Positions 52,806 to 61,576 of a stretch of DNA of 64,000 nt are shown piece after piece. The stretch spans positions 153,427 through 217,426 of the forward strand of contig JAJTBS010000004.1 of NCBI GenBank assembly GCA_021286765.1, written 5' to 3'. This DNA is from Holophagaceae bacterium (GTDB lineage Bacteria; Acidobacteriota; Holophagae; Holophagales; Holophagaceae). The translations under genes and the position numbers were made by a program. Position 1 is the stretch's first letter, and each line of letters begins with the position of its first letter. The notes below the pieces were generated by a model that searched no databases, had not been told where the DNA came from, and saw only the letters and a program-made list of their open reading frames with translations.

Positions 52806-52829
52806 AAACGGCCCCTTTCGGGGCCGTTT
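52806..52829. terminator. Bidirectional hairpin terminator
   Basis: AAACGGCCCC and GGGGCCGTTT form a perfect 10-bp stem with a four-base loop. A-tract and T-tract flanks serve both directions. It separates the convergent coiled-coil (plus) and barrel (minus) genes. Confidence 0.85.
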
Positions 52830-52845
52830 ACGTCGAAGGCCAGAA

Positions 52846-53517
52846 TTAGAAGACGAAGCCGAAGCCCACCTTCACGAAATCGGTGCTGGGGGGATCGCCG
52901 GCCTCAACATCGTGGCTGGTAAGGGTCTTGTGGAAGGTCGCTTCCATGGTGAAGCGCATTCCGGCGTCGTAGCCGAAGCTGTGGCCGATGCCCAGGGAGC
53001 CGCCCAGGCGGCTCTTGCGGGTCGTATCGACGCTGTAGTTGTTGTAGTAGTAGTCCGAGTTCAGGTCGCCGAAACTCCGGTCGAACTGCTCGAAGTCAGC
53101 TGAAAGCCCAGCCACGAAGTAGAGGCCGCGGTGACGGAAGGCGGTTCCCTGAGGGAAAATCTGCAGATCGCCCCCAAGGTTGAACTGGGAGTGGCGGAGG
53201 TTGATCGTGGTTTCCCCGGGCGCGCGGTTGTGGCCATTCTCAGCTGAGCCGCTCAGGTTCAGCCGGATGGCCAGCGTGCGGTCCACAGGGAAGCTGACGG
53301 TGAAGCTTCCCCCGAGCCCCACGTCGTAGGTCTCTTTCTGGTCGGGGATGATCCTCCCGGCGCTGGTGCTGTAGTACGCGGGGTAGGTATTGCTCGCAAA
53401 ATCCCCGGTGGGGAACAGCAGGTTGAGGCTGAACCCGACATGCGGGCTCTGGGCCTTGAGGGCGGATCCGGATGCCAGGATCAGCGGGAGCATGAGCAGA
53501 GATGCGGCGCGGCGCAT
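52846..53517 (-). CDS. Outer-membrane beta-barrel protein
   Basis: A 223-residue protein with a signal peptide (SLLMLPLILASGSALKAQ) and about eight to ten amphipathic strands. A Tyr-rich loop (DYYYNNYSVD) and the C-terminal phenylalanine (VKVGFGFVF) are outer-membrane features. There are no ligand motifs. The ATG at 53517 lies a few bases after a purine-rich stretch. It has its own promoter region, divergent from the Smr-like gene. Confidence 0.75.
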   Translation of the reverse strand: MRRAASLLMLPLILASGSALKAQSPHVGFSLNLLFPTGDFASNTYPAYYSTSAGRIIPDQKETYDVGLGGSFTVSFPVDRTLAIRLNLSGSAENGHNRAPGETTINLRHSQFNLGGDLQIFPQGTAFRHRGLYFVAGLSADFEQFDRSFGDLNSDYYYNNYSVDTTRKSRLGGSLGIGHSFGYDAGMRFTMEATFHKTLTSHDVEAGDPPSTDFVKVGFGFVF

Positions 53518-53723
53518 GGGGCCTCCAAGAGGGACAGGAAAGATACGAGCGAAGGATGTGCCAGGTTACGCCGAAGGGCGTCAATGCTTGGATGTAACCA
53601 GGGGAGCCATGGTTGAAGCCCGCCGCTTCTCGCGGCGTTTTGCCTCGGACGGTGGCGGGATTGCAACGGCGGGCTTTGGGCAAGCTGCCGGATGGCCTAC
53701 TCTGGTCTGGACGAGGACGGTTC

Positions 53724-54470
53724 ATGGCCTGGAAGCAGGATCTGGCGAAATTGAAACAGCAACTTGGTCCGGAGGCGCTTCCCGCGGCTCCGAAGACCCA
53801 GCCGAAGGCGGCTCCCCGCCCCCAGGGGCCGGCCGCCCTGGACGACGAGGATGCCGTCTTCCTCTCGGCCATGGGCTTGAAGCCTGCCGCTTCCCGCCCA
53901 GCTAGGCCGCAGGCCCCGGAGGTGGCTCCGACCCCGGGCGTCCAGCCCCCCCCCCCCGAGACCTTCCAGGATGCCCTCAAGGATCTGAAGGGTCTCAAGC
54001 CACTCGAGAAAAACCGCCTGGCCCCGCCGCCGGCCCCGTCCTCCATCCAAGCCCCGGCCACAACCAAGCCCGTGGAGCCCCCACCGTCCACGCCCGCCAT
54101 CGAAGCGGAAAAGCTCTCGCCCACGGTGATGCCGGTGACGCCTGAGTCTCCCTTGCCGCCGGTCATGCCCCTGCGTTTCCAATTGGCCGCGGGGATGGCC
54201 ATCGAGGTCGACGGTTCGCTGGACCTCCGGGGCCACTCCGTCTCCGACGCCATGGAACGGCTCAAGGACCGCCTCGGTGATGGCCTGGTTCTTGGCTGGC
54301 GGAGCCTTCAGGTCACCCTCGGCACAGAGCCCGCCCTGCACGAAGGGCTCCTGGAACTCCTCGCCTCGGGTGAGACGCCCATGGTCCTCCGCTACGCCCA
54401 GGCGCCCGTCCCCATGGGCGGCACCCAAGCCTGGCTCCTGTACCTCGGGCCCCCACCGGCCCAGATCTGA
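53724..54470 (+). CDS. Protein with a degenerate Smr-like C-terminal domain
   Basis: A 248-residue cytoplasmic protein. An N-terminal charged helix (AWKQDLAKLKQQL) is followed by a long Pro/Ala-rich spacer. The last 85 residues resemble an Smr domain: SLDLRGHSVSDAMERLKDRL carries the DLRG signature and the end GGTQAWLLYL parallels the GGxGAxxVxL strand. The usual HGxG catalytic loop is replaced by TLGTEP, so nuclease activity is uncertain. The ATG at 53724 follows GAGGAC. A PfkB-kinase gene follows after 21 bases. Confidence 0.65.
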   Translation: MAWKQDLAKLKQQLGPEALPAAPKTQPKAAPRPQGPAALDDEDAVFLSAMGLKPAASRPARPQAPEVAPTPGVQPPPPETFQDALKDLKGLKPLEKNRLAPPPAPSSIQAPATTKPVEPPPSTPAIEAEKLSPTVMPVTPESPLPPVMPLRFQLAAGMAIEVDGSLDLRGHSVSDAMERLKDRLGDGLVLGWRSLQVTLGTEPALHEGLLELLASGETPMVLRYAQAPVPMGGTQAWLLYLGPPPAQI

Positions 54471-54491
54471 ACTTCGCATGGAGCTTTGAAG

Positions 54492-55403
54492 ATGAGTCTA
54501 TTGGTGGTTGGAAGCGTGGCCTTCGATGACCTGGAAACCCCCTTCGGGCGGCGGGAGCACGCCCTGGGTGGATCTGCCACGTACTTCTCTCTTAGCGCCA
54601 GCCGCTTCCACCCCGTCCGGATCGTGGCCGTGGTGGGCGAGGACTTCGGGCCGGATCAGATGCGCGTTTTCGACCGGCGCCCCATCGACCTCGCCGGCCT
54701 TTCTCGCGTGAATGGGCTCAGCTTCCACTGGAAGGGAGCCTACGGTTACGACCTCAACGAGGCCAAGACGATTGCCACCGACCTGAACGTCTTCGCCGAT
54801 TTCCGACCCGACCTCCCACCCAGCTACCGGGAGTCCAATTATCTGTTTCTGGGCAACATCGACCCCGTGCTTCAGCTGGACGTGGTCCGCCAGATGAGCA
54901 CCCGGCCCAAGTGGATCGCCCTGGACACCATGAACTACTGGATCCGGGGAGCCCGACCCGCCCTGGAAGCGGTCCTCAAGGAGGTGGACATCCTCCTGGT
55001 GAACGACGCCGAGGTCCGGGAGCTGACCCAAGAGCACAGCCTCATCAAGGCCTACCGGAAGATCCAGACCCTGGGCCCCAAGATCCTCGTCGTCAAACGC
55101 GGCGAATACGGGGTGGCCCTGTTCACGCCCACTGGCATCTTCGCGGCGCCTGCCTATCCCCTGGAGAACGTCTTCGACCCCACCGGAGCCGGTGACACCT
55201 TCGCGGGTGGATTCCTGGGCTACCTCGCCTGGATCGAACGGACCGATGTCACCGCCCTGAAACATGCCGCCCTGGTCGGTTCGGTGATGGCCAGTTTCAC
55301 CGTGGAGCAGTTCTCCACCGAACGCCTTGAGCAGATCAGCCAGGACGAAGTTCGCAACCGACTGTCATTATTTTCAGATATGATCCGCGTCGAGGACCTA
55401 TAA
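54492..55403 (+). CDS. PfkB-family sugar kinase
   Basis: A 303-residue ribokinase-like enzyme. The N-terminus SLLVVGSVAFDDLETPFG and GGSATYFSLSA (PfkB motif 1 region) and the C-terminal DPTGAGDTFAGGFLGYLAW (motif 2, with catalytic Asp in GAGD) are intact. It phosphorylates a sugar or nucleoside with ATP; related proteins in this group often act on unusual sugars. The ATG at 54492 is preferred with GGAG nine bases upstream. The LysM gene follows after 33 bases. Confidence 0.88.
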   Translation: MSLLVVGSVAFDDLETPFGRREHALGGSATYFSLSASRFHPVRIVAVVGEDFGPDQMRVFDRRPIDLAGLSRVNGLSFHWKGAYGYDLNEAKTIATDLNVFADFRPDLPPSYRESNYLFLGNIDPVLQLDVVRQMSTRPKWIALDTMNYWIRGARPALEAVLKEVDILLVNDAEVRELTQEHSLIKAYRKIQTLGPKILVVKRGEYGVALFTPTGIFAAPAYPLENVFDPTGAGDTFAGGFLGYLAWIERTDVTALKHAALVGSVMASFTVEQFSTERLEQISQDEVRNRLSLFSDMIRVEDL

Positions 55404-55436
55404 TCAGCGCTGTCCAATCCTAACTGGGGGTTCCTG

Positions 55437-56609
55437 ATGCACCAGCCCACTTGCCTGCATGCCGGCCGGATGCGTTCCCTTGCGGCGACATCTTGCCTTC
55501 TGGCGGCCCTCGCGCTCGCCGCCCCCGGCCTGAGCGCCCAGGAGGCGGGACCCGGAGATGCCGTCAAGGTCGAGACCCACGCTTCGAAATGGGACTACCC
55601 CAAGGAACTCAAGGTCCCGGAGGGCTCCAGGACCCACATCGTCCAGAAAGGCGACACCCTCTGGGATCTCGCCGGAAAATACCTGGGCAACCCCTACGCC
55701 TGGCCGCAGATTTGGGAGCTGAACCAGTGGATCAAGGATCCCCACTGGATCTACCCTGGCGACCCCCTAATCATCGACTTGGCCCGGGCCGTGGCCACCG
55801 CCGGCTCGGTGCCGGATGCCGTCGCCAACCTGCAGCCAGACCAGCGGCGCGCCGATCCCGGCGCGGTCCGTCGTCCGGAGCTGGGATTCTCCTTCCAGGA
55901 CTTCATCCAGCTCCCCTTCGTGGCCGCCGAAGGCGCCGAAGCCTATTTCAAGGGCCAGGGGGCCTACACCATCACCGCCAACAAGCGCCAGGACCGGCAG
56001 TTCCTGGGTGAGGGCGAGGTGGTCTACGTGAATGGCGGAGTCGACCAGGGACTCAAGGTCGGGGACCGTTTCCTGGTCCTCAAGACCGTGGCCCGGAAGC
56101 TGATGCATCCCATCTCCGCCAAGAAGAACCTGGGGGATGTCATCAAGCAGGTCGGCGTGCTCCGGGTGATCACCACCCAGTCGAAGGGGTCCGTTGCCGT
56201 GATTGAACGTTGCCTGGACACCGTCGAAATCGGCGATCGCCTGGTGAAGTTCGTGGAACCCGCCAACATTCCCCTTCAGCTGCGGACCGATACCGGAGAG
56301 CCGGCCAAGGTTGCCCCCAATGCCGGCATCGTTGTCTATGCCCGGGATGCCAAGCTGCACGCTGCCGGCGGGGACATGATCATCGTCGACAAGGGCGCCA
56401 ACGATGGCCTCAAGGTCGGGGATGTGCTGCTCGCCATCCGGGTGCGGACCTTCCCGGTCGGTTCCGGAACAGAGAAGAAGCCCCCCACGGAAACCACCAA
56501 CCACTACCTCGGACAGGTCCTGGTGGTCCGGGCGGATGCCCAGACTGCGACCTGCAGGGTGCTCCGCTCGGCGGAGGAGATTCTCACCGGGGATACGGTC
56601 ACCCCCTGA
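55437..56609 (+). CDS. Exported LysM-domain protein
   Basis: A 390-residue protein with a signal peptide (SCLLAALALAAPGLSAQ) and one LysM at about residues 65-112 (THIVQKGDTLWDLAGKYLGN, then WPQIWELNQWIKDP and WIYPGD), which binds GlcNAc-containing glycans. The remaining 250 residues are repeated beta-rich blocks (such as VYVNGGVDQGLKVGDRFLV and IIVDKGANDGLKVGDVLL) resembling small SH3-like or SAF-like modules. No catalytic residues are seen; an envelope or cell-division role is possible. The start is the ATG at 55437, preceded by GGGGG. Confidence 0.83.
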   Translation: MHQPTCLHAGRMRSLAATSCLLAALALAAPGLSAQEAGPGDAVKVETHASKWDYPKELKVPEGSRTHIVQKGDTLWDLAGKYLGNPYAWPQIWELNQWIKDPHWIYPGDPLIIDLARAVATAGSVPDAVANLQPDQRRADPGAVRRPELGFSFQDFIQLPFVAAEGAEAYFKGQGAYTITANKRQDRQFLGEGEVVYVNGGVDQGLKVGDRFLVLKTVARKLMHPISAKKNLGDVIKQVGVLRVITTQSKGSVAVIERCLDTVEIGDRLVKFVEPANIPLQLRTDTGEPAKVAPNAGIVVYARDAKLHAAGGDMIIVDKGANDGLKVGDVLLAIRVRTFPVGSGTEKKPPTETTNHYLGQVLVVRADAQTATCRVLRSAEEILTGDTVTP

Positions 56610-56624
56610 ATCGCCCTTCCCGCA

Positions 56625-56655
56625 CAAAAAGGCCCCCATTCCGGGGGCCTTTTTG
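56625..56655. terminator. Bidirectional hairpin terminator
   Basis: CAAAAAGGCCCCC and GGGGGCCTTTTTG form a 13-bp stem with a 5-base loop, ideal as a terminator in both directions. It separates the LysM gene (plus) from rsmG (minus). Confidence 0.9.
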
Positions 56656-56657
56656 CG

Positions 56658-57293
56658 CTACCCCGCGCTCCGATCCCGGCGAAGTTCAACCATGACCCGC
56701 TTCCCGCGAGTGGGCAGAGCATAGGGATGGGGGATGGCGATCCACCCAGGAGGGAGGGACTCGGTCTCCCAGTCCGGTCCCTTCAGGGCAAAGAAGGGGG
56801 CCTCCGGCTTCCCGTGCCGCTCCCACCACCCCAGGAGCGATGGCAGGGGGGCAAGAGCCTTGGCGGTGCCCCAATCGGCGCCGAGGGCCGGCAGATCCTC
56901 CAGGCGGCCGTGGACTGCCTTCAAGTTGGGTACCGGCAGTTCCAGGGCCACCTGCCGCAGGAAGGCCAGCTTCTTGGTCGAAGCATCCACGCCCATGACT
57001 TGCAGGTCCGGCCGGGCCAGGGCCAGCACCACTGCAGGACACCCCATGCCAGTACCGAGGTCGGCCACCTTGGCGCCCGCCGGCAGAAGCGCCAGGGAAG
57101 GCAGCAGCGCCGCCGCGTCCAGAAGGAGTTCCTCCCGCCGATCCCCAGGGGGCAGCGCCGTCAGGGCGTGGGTACGGTTCCATTTGTCCAGCAGAACCAG
57201 AAATCGGCCCAGGGGGGGATTGAGTTCGGAAGGCAGGCGTGGATCCATCCCCAAAAGGATGCCAGGGGTGGGTCCGGAAAACTTGTATTTCAT
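56658..57293 (-). CDS. rsmG: 16S rRNA (guanine-527-N7) methyltransferase
   Basis: A 211-residue SAM-dependent methyltransferase (GidB family). Visible features: LVLLDKWNRTHALTA near the N-terminus, motif I VADLGTGMGCPAVVLALARP and motif II MGVDASTKKLAFL, then VPNLKAVHGRLEDL. It methylates N7 of G527 in 16S rRNA. The ATG at 57293 is tentative because no good ribosome-binding site is seen; ATG 57248 is an alternative that would give 196 residues. It is divergent from ybeY across an AT-rich, repeat-bearing promoter region. Confidence 0.88.
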   Translation of the reverse strand: MKYKFSGPTPGILLGMDPRLPSELNPPLGRFLVLLDKWNRTHALTALPPGDRREELLLDAAALLPSLALLPAGAKVADLGTGMGCPAVVLALARPDLQVMGVDASTKKLAFLRQVALELPVPNLKAVHGRLEDLPALGADWGTAKALAPLPSLLGWWERHGKPEAPFFALKGPDWETESLPPGWIAIPHPYALPTRGKRVMVELRRDRSAG

Positions 57294-57361
57294 TGGTGAT
57301 GGGCACTTGTCTTTTGTATGCAATATTTTGATGTTCTTTTAAATGGAAATGTTCGTTGGCA

Positions 57362-57422
57362 ATTTCTAGAATATTGACAATCAACATCGACCTAATTCCT
57401 GCATCTAGAAATCAGATGTTGA
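57362..57422. promoter_or_regulatory. Interleaved inverted repeats between rsmG and ybeY
   Basis: ATTTCTAGA at 57362-57370 is the reverse complement of TCTAGAAAT at 57404-57412, and TCAACATC at 57381-57388 is that of GATGTTGA at 57415-57422. The two pairs interleave in an AT-rich divergent promoter region. It may bind a regulator or form alternative structures. Confidence 0.4.
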
Positions 57423-57484
57423 CGAAAGCTTCAAATCCTTGCAGAATGAATGCCCTTTGATTGATCTTACGAAAGGATAAGGCC

Positions 57485-58219
57485 ATGACTCAGACCCGCC
57501 CCCCTTTCATGATCGACTGGTCGAGCCGCAGCAAAATGCGCGGGCCAGGGGAACAGTCTCTCGGCAAACTGCTCCACGACCTGCGTGATCGTCTCGCCCC
57601 GGAAGCCCAGGGAATCTCCCTGACTTATGTCGACGATCGTGGCATGAGAAAACTCAATCGTGAACATCGCGGGAAAAACATGACGACGGATGTCCTCAGT
57701 TTCCCGTCCAGCGCGGAAAAGGGTGCCTTCCCGCACCTTGGCGACATCGTCATCAGCCTGCCCACCGCGGAGAAGATGGCCAAGAAATTCGGCGTCAGCC
57801 GCAGGCGCGAAGTCGAGACATTGGTCATCCACGGATTTCTTCACCTCTGCGGCCACGATCACGAGATGGATCGTGGCGAGATGATGACCCTGCAGGCGCA
57901 ACTGGAACGCGAGCTCCTCGATGAGGAGCCGCTGGCCATGAGCCTGAAGCGGGGCCGGAAACCCGGCAGCAAGGTAAAGAAGCTCAAGGACGGCTCCCGG
58001 GTCGTGGTGACCGGCCGGGCCGCAGCCGCCCTGGTCCGCCGGGAGCGCGTCAAGAAGGACAAGAAGGTCAAGGTCAAGAAGGCCATCAAGCCTGTCAAAG
58101 AGCCGATGCCCAAGCGGGGACCGGGCCGCCCCCGGAAGGAGGCCATGGTCCCCACTCCGGCCAAGCGCCTGGTTCGCCGGCGTCGCCCGAGTCCCACCCG
58201 GAGCGGCGTGATCTCCTGA
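57485..58219 (+). CDS. ybeY: Endoribonuclease YbeY with AT-hook-like C-terminal extension
   Basis: A 244-residue protein; normal YbeY is about 150. The YbeY domain (residues 1-150) has RGKNMTTDVLSFP and the zinc site HGFLHLCGHDH (His116, His120, His126). YbeY matures 16S rRNA 3' ends and helps quality control of 70S ribosomes. The extra 90 residues are Lys/Arg-rich and include RGRKPG (156-161) and RGPGRPRK (211-218), which look like AT-hook DNA-binding motifs. The ATG at 57485 follows AAGGATAAGG. Association with DNA or rRNA through the tail is inference. Confidence 0.9.
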   Translation: MTQTRPPFMIDWSSRSKMRGPGEQSLGKLLHDLRDRLAPEAQGISLTYVDDRGMRKLNREHRGKNMTTDVLSFPSSAEKGAFPHLGDIVISLPTAEKMAKKFGVSRRREVETLVIHGFLHLCGHDHEMDRGEMMTLQAQLERELLDEEPLAMSLKRGRKPGSKVKKLKDGSRVVVTGRAAAALVRRERVKKDKKVKVKKAIKPVKEPMPKRGPGRPRKEAMVPTPAKRLVRRRRPSPTRSGVIS

Positions 58220-58299
58220 ACCTCCGCATGGCAAAGTGGCCCGAAGGCCGATAAAATGGCCCTTTGGCCCGGCGACGGGCCGTGCCATCCGGAGTCTCC

Positions 58300-59019
58300 G
58301 TGATCAACCTCCTGCTCGGCCTGGGCGCTGCCCTTGCCGTGATTGTGCTCACCAAGCTGCTGGGCATGCCCCTGTGGGTGGGCATTCCCATGGGCCTCCT
58401 CGCCGGCGCCGGCCTCTTCATCTGGCAGGGCCGAAAGGTCCAGCAGGAGCTAGAGCAGATCTTCACACGGGCTGGTGACCTGCTGAAGAAGCAGCAGTTC
58501 GAGAAGGCCATCGAGGCCATGCAGGAAGGCTACAAGTTCTCCTCGCGGCAGTTCCTGGTCAAGGGCAGCATCGACGGCCAAATCGGCGTGGTCCAGTACC
58601 TCCGCAAGAAGAACGACCAGGCCGAGCCCCTGCTTGCGTCCGCGTCCATGCAGCACTACATCGCCAAGGCCATGCTGGGCATCCTCCAGTGGAAGCGCGG
58701 CGAGAAGAAGAAGGCCAAGGAGACCTTCGATCTGGCCCTCAAGACCGGCAAGAAGGAGAGCCTCCTCTATGCCGTCTATGCCTATGTGCTGGTGGAAATG
58801 GGCGAGCGCGACAAGGCCATCGAGACCCTGAACCGGGGCCTCGGCATCTGCAAGGGCGACGAGCGCCTCATCACCAACCGCAACCTGCTGCAGAACGGCA
58901 AGGCCCTCAAGATGAAGGTCTACGGTGAGCAGTGGTACCAGTTCCTCCTGGAGCGCCCCATGATCCGCCAGGAGGCACCGCCCTTTGCCAGGGTGTCGCG
59001 GCGGGCGCTGCGGGGTTGA
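58300..59019 (+). CDS. Membrane-anchored TPR-like protein
   Basis: A 239-residue protein. Two hydrophobic stretches near the N-terminus (LLLGLGAALAVIVLTKLLG and LWVGIPMGLLAGAGLFIW) anchor it, and three or four TPR-like helix pairs follow (AGDLLKKQQFEKAIEAMQEGY, AKAMLGILQWKRGEKKKAKE, AVYAYVLVEMGERDKAIETLNRGL). TPR proteins are scaffolds; the partner is unknown. The GTG at 58300 has GGAG five bases upstream; an earlier TTG in frame is less likely. Confidence 0.75.
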   Translation: MINLLLGLGAALAVIVLTKLLGMPLWVGIPMGLLAGAGLFIWQGRKVQQELEQIFTRAGDLLKKQQFEKAIEAMQEGYKFSSRQFLVKGSIDGQIGVVQYLRKKNDQAEPLLASASMQHYIAKAMLGILQWKRGEKKKAKETFDLALKTGKKESLLYAVYAYVLVEMGERDKAIETLNRGLGICKGDERLITNRNLLQNGKALKMKVYGEQWYQFLLERPMIRQEAPPFARVSRRALRG

Positions 59020-59141
59020 ACCTGCCTGCGGGATCGCCGCTTCGCCCCGGCTCTGCAGCATTGACATGACGCTTTCAACTTTCGGCAAGCGCGGAGCGGT
59101 TGCTGCACGGGATACAACGAACGACTGAAGGAGTACAACCC

Positions 59142-59873
59142 ATGTCCGGCCACAGCAAATGGTCCACCATCAAGCACAAGAAGGGCGCCGCAGATGCCAA
59201 GCGCGGCAAGGTCTTCACCAAGATCCTCAAAGAGATCACCGTGGCCGCCCGCCTCGGCGGTGGTGATGTGGCCAGCAACCCCCGCCTCCGCCTTGCCGTG
59301 GACCAGGCCAAGGGCAGCAACATGCCCAAGGACAACTGGGAACGCGCCATCAAGAAGGGCACCGGCGAGTTGGAAGGCGTGACCTACGAGGAAGTCATCT
59401 ACGAGGCCTACGGCCCGGGCGGCGTGGCCATCCTGGTCGAAGCCATGACCGACAACAAGAACCGCACCACGCCTGAAATCCGTAGCTACTTCACCAAGTT
59501 CGGCGGAGAGCTGGGCGCCATGGGTTCCGTGGCCTACCTGTTCAGCAAGCAGGGCCAGATCGTGGTGGAGCCCGAGGTGTCCGAGGACCAGATCATGGAA
59601 GTGGCCCTGGAGGCGGGGGCCGACGACGTGATCAACGAGGGCGAAGCCTGGATCATCAAGACCAGCCCCGAGGCCTACCAGGCCGTCAAGGATGCCGTGG
59701 ACGCCGCCAAGCTGCCCGTCCTCGAAGCAAAGATCATCATGGAACCCAGCACCAGCACCGCCCTGGAGGGCAGCAAGCTCGCCAGCTTCCTCAAGCTGGT
59801 GGACCTGCTCGAGGACAACGACGATGTGCAGAACGTGTGGCACAACGGCGACTACGAGGAGCCCGAGGACTGA
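59142..59873 (+). CDS. yebC: YebC/PmpR family regulatory protein
   Basis: A 243-residue protein of the YebC/TACO1 family. Its hallmark start is [22 protein letters not shown], followed by [18 protein letters not shown] and [13 protein letters not shown]. The family has been described as transcription regulators and as ribosome-associated translation factors for poly-Pro stalls. The ATG at 59142 has AAGGAG eight bases upstream. A strong hairpin follows the gene. No neighbouring ruvC/ruvAB is present, although they often accompany yebC. Confidence 0.95.
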   Translation: MSGHSKWSTIKHKKGAADAKRGKVFTKILKEITVAARLGGGDVASNPRLRLAVDQAKGSNMPKDNWERAIKKGTGELEGVTYEEVIYEAYGPGGVAILVEAMTDNKNRTTPEIRSYFTKFGGELGAMGSVAYLFSKQGQIVVEPEVSEDQIMEVALEAGADDVINEGEAWIIKTSPEAYQAVKDAVDAAKLPVLEAKIIMEPSTSTALEGSKLASFLKLVDLLEDNDDVQNVWHNGDYEEPED

Positions 59874-59896
59874 GGCCAGGCCTCGATTGTCGAGAA

Positions 59897-59924
59897 AAGA
59901 AGGGCGCCATCCGGCGCCCTTCTT
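59897..59924. terminator. Bidirectional hairpin terminator after yebC
   Basis: AAGAAGGGCGCC and GGCGCCCTTCTT form a 12-bp stem with a four-base loop, flanked by AAAAG and TTC. Its right arm reaches the M14 peptidase stop codon. Confidence 0.85.
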
Positions 59925-61573
59925 CATTCCTGGGTCTTCGGCGCTGCCATCGGGGTGGGCGAAACCATGGTGGCCTCGCCGTGGCCCACGGCCAGGATGG
60001 GGAACCGGGGCGGTTCACCCCACATGCCATCCCCGCGCACGAGGGCAGTGTGGAAGACCCCCCAGAAGACCAGGCTGTCGCTGCTCCGCGGGTCCAGCAG
60101 ATAGAAAGCCAAGCGGCCCAGCGGCTGGTCCAGGGGGATGTAGAGGGCCCGATCCAGATCCGCCGAGGTCCAGGCTGCCTGCTGTTTCTTTAATGGCGGC
60201 TCGGTCTTCCAAGCGCCCTGAAGCTCCAGCGTGAACACGCCCTGGTAGGCCCCCGGGGACAGCTTGCGGCCGGTTTCCAGGAAGTGAAGCACCTTGAGGT
60301 CCTTCGGTCGGGAGTTCCCCAGTTGCACCTTCAGCCCGTGGGCCTGCAGGGTGGGCAACACCTTCGGGATGAAGGCCGGATCAATGAGGTAGCCCGCTGG
60401 TGCCTCGACAAAGTCCTGCCCCTCGAAACCCACAAAGCTCGGCAGCTCGAGGCGCGTCCGCCCCTTCTCGCCCGTGAGGCGGCCCTTGTCGTCCCGGAGG
60501 GGCTCCACCCAGTCGAAGGTGTAGCGCTCCACCTGCTTGAGCTTGGCGGAGAGCGGCAGGGAGACGGCTCCTTTGGCGGTAGCCGACTGCCAGCGCCGCT
60601 GTGCCCCCCGGACCTGGTCGCGGATCTCGCTGCGATGCTCCGTCATCCAGGTCAGGCAGGCCAGGACGAACGTCCGGGTGTCCGAGATGCGGTCGGGCCA
60701 GCTGCGGTAGACGTAGTTCTCTGACAGCACCGCCAGGCGGTTGCGCAGGGCCGGGTAGTTGGTGAGCAGCCGGGGGTGGGCGTCGTAGGTTTCCCAGGCC
60801 GTGGGCGGTTTCTCCGCCGTGGGCCGGTAGGGCACGAAGTTGCCGTAGTCGTAGGTGGGCATGCCCACGGTTTTCAGCTGCTCACGCACCTCCACCAGCA
60901 TCTTCCGGTTGAAGGCCAGCAGCGCCTCGTCCGCGCCCATGGTGCAGGCGGGTCCATGGGTGAGATGGAAGCCATGGGTGCTGCCGTTCGTGGTGTGCAG
61001 GTCCAGCACCGCCACGGGATCGAAATCGTTCAGCATGGCCAGCAGCCAGCGGGTGTTCGGCGTCGCCGCCTTCATGAGGTCGCGGTTGAGGTCCAGCCCC
61101 TGGGCGTTCTCCCGGCGACCCACGCCGCTTTCGGTGGGGTTGGGCTGCCAGGGCCGGATGGCGGGATCGAGCGCGTCCGTGCCGTCAGCGTTGTAGGCCG
61201 GCATGACCACCAGGTCCAGATCGCGCCGCAGCGCCGGATGCTTTCCCTGCAGCAGCTCGCGCACGACCTGCTGGATGGCCTCCTTGCCCTCGACCTCGCC
61301 TGCATGGATGTTGGCATTCACGTAGACCCGCAGGGGGTCCTTCCCGGCCCCCTTCAAGCGCCAGGCGAGCAGGGGCTTCCCGGTTTCCGTGGCACGGGGT
61401 GCGCCTTTGGGCTGGTAGGGTTCCAGGCCAGGCGCCAGCTTCCGGAGGGCCTCCATGAACCCCCGGACCTCAGCCACGCTTGAGGTTCGCCGGTACTCAG
61501 TCCGCTCAGGGACCGTCTGGGGCCACCCCGCGAGGAGGCCCGTACCCGCCAGCGCCAGCAGCAGGTGGCGCAT
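59924..61573 (-). CDS. Exported M14-family zinc carboxypeptidase
   Basis: A 549-residue peptidase with a signal peptide (LLLALAGTGLLAGWPQTV). The zinc site is His90 and Glu93 in NANIHAGEVEGKEA with the third ligand in LDLHTTNGSTHG; the substrate arginine region GLDLNRDLM and a Glu at LSENYVYRSWP complete an M14 pattern. The C-terminal 220 residues are beta-rich. Such enzymes trim peptides, or peptidoglycan-derived peptides, in the envelope. The start is the ATG at 61573; the membrane protein at 61577 precedes it by three bases, forming an operon. The gene stop lies within the terminator hairpin. Confidence 0.88.
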   Translation of the reverse strand: MRHLLLALAGTGLLAGWPQTVPERTEYRRTSSVAEVRGFMEALRKLAPGLEPYQPKGAPRATETGKPLLAWRLKGAGKDPLRVYVNANIHAGEVEGKEAIQQVVRELLQGKHPALRRDLDLVVMPAYNADGTDALDPAIRPWQPNPTESGVGRRENAQGLDLNRDLMKAATPNTRWLLAMLNDFDPVAVLDLHTTNGSTHGFHLTHGPACTMGADEALLAFNRKMLVEVREQLKTVGMPTYDYGNFVPYRPTAEKPPTAWETYDAHPRLLTNYPALRNRLAVLSENYVYRSWPDRISDTRTFVLACLTWMTEHRSEIRDQVRGAQRRWQSATAKGAVSLPLSAKLKQVERYTFDWVEPLRDDKGRLTGEKGRTRLELPSFVGFEGQDFVEAPAGYLIDPAFIPKVLPTLQAHGLKVQLGNSRPKDLKVLHFLETGRKLSPGAYQGVFTLELQGAWKTEPPLKKQQAAWTSADLDRALYIPLDQPLGRLAFYLLDPRSSDSLVFWGVFHTALVRGDGMWGEPPRFPILAVGHGEATMVSPTPMAAPKTQE

Positions 61574-61576
61574 GGA

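Noticed and set aside
53560-53670. Small hairpins and inverted GGTTAC/GTAACC in the barrel-Smr intergenic region
   Set aside because: Stems are short (5-6 bp) and GC-rich background makes them likely by chance; no T-run in a useful position.
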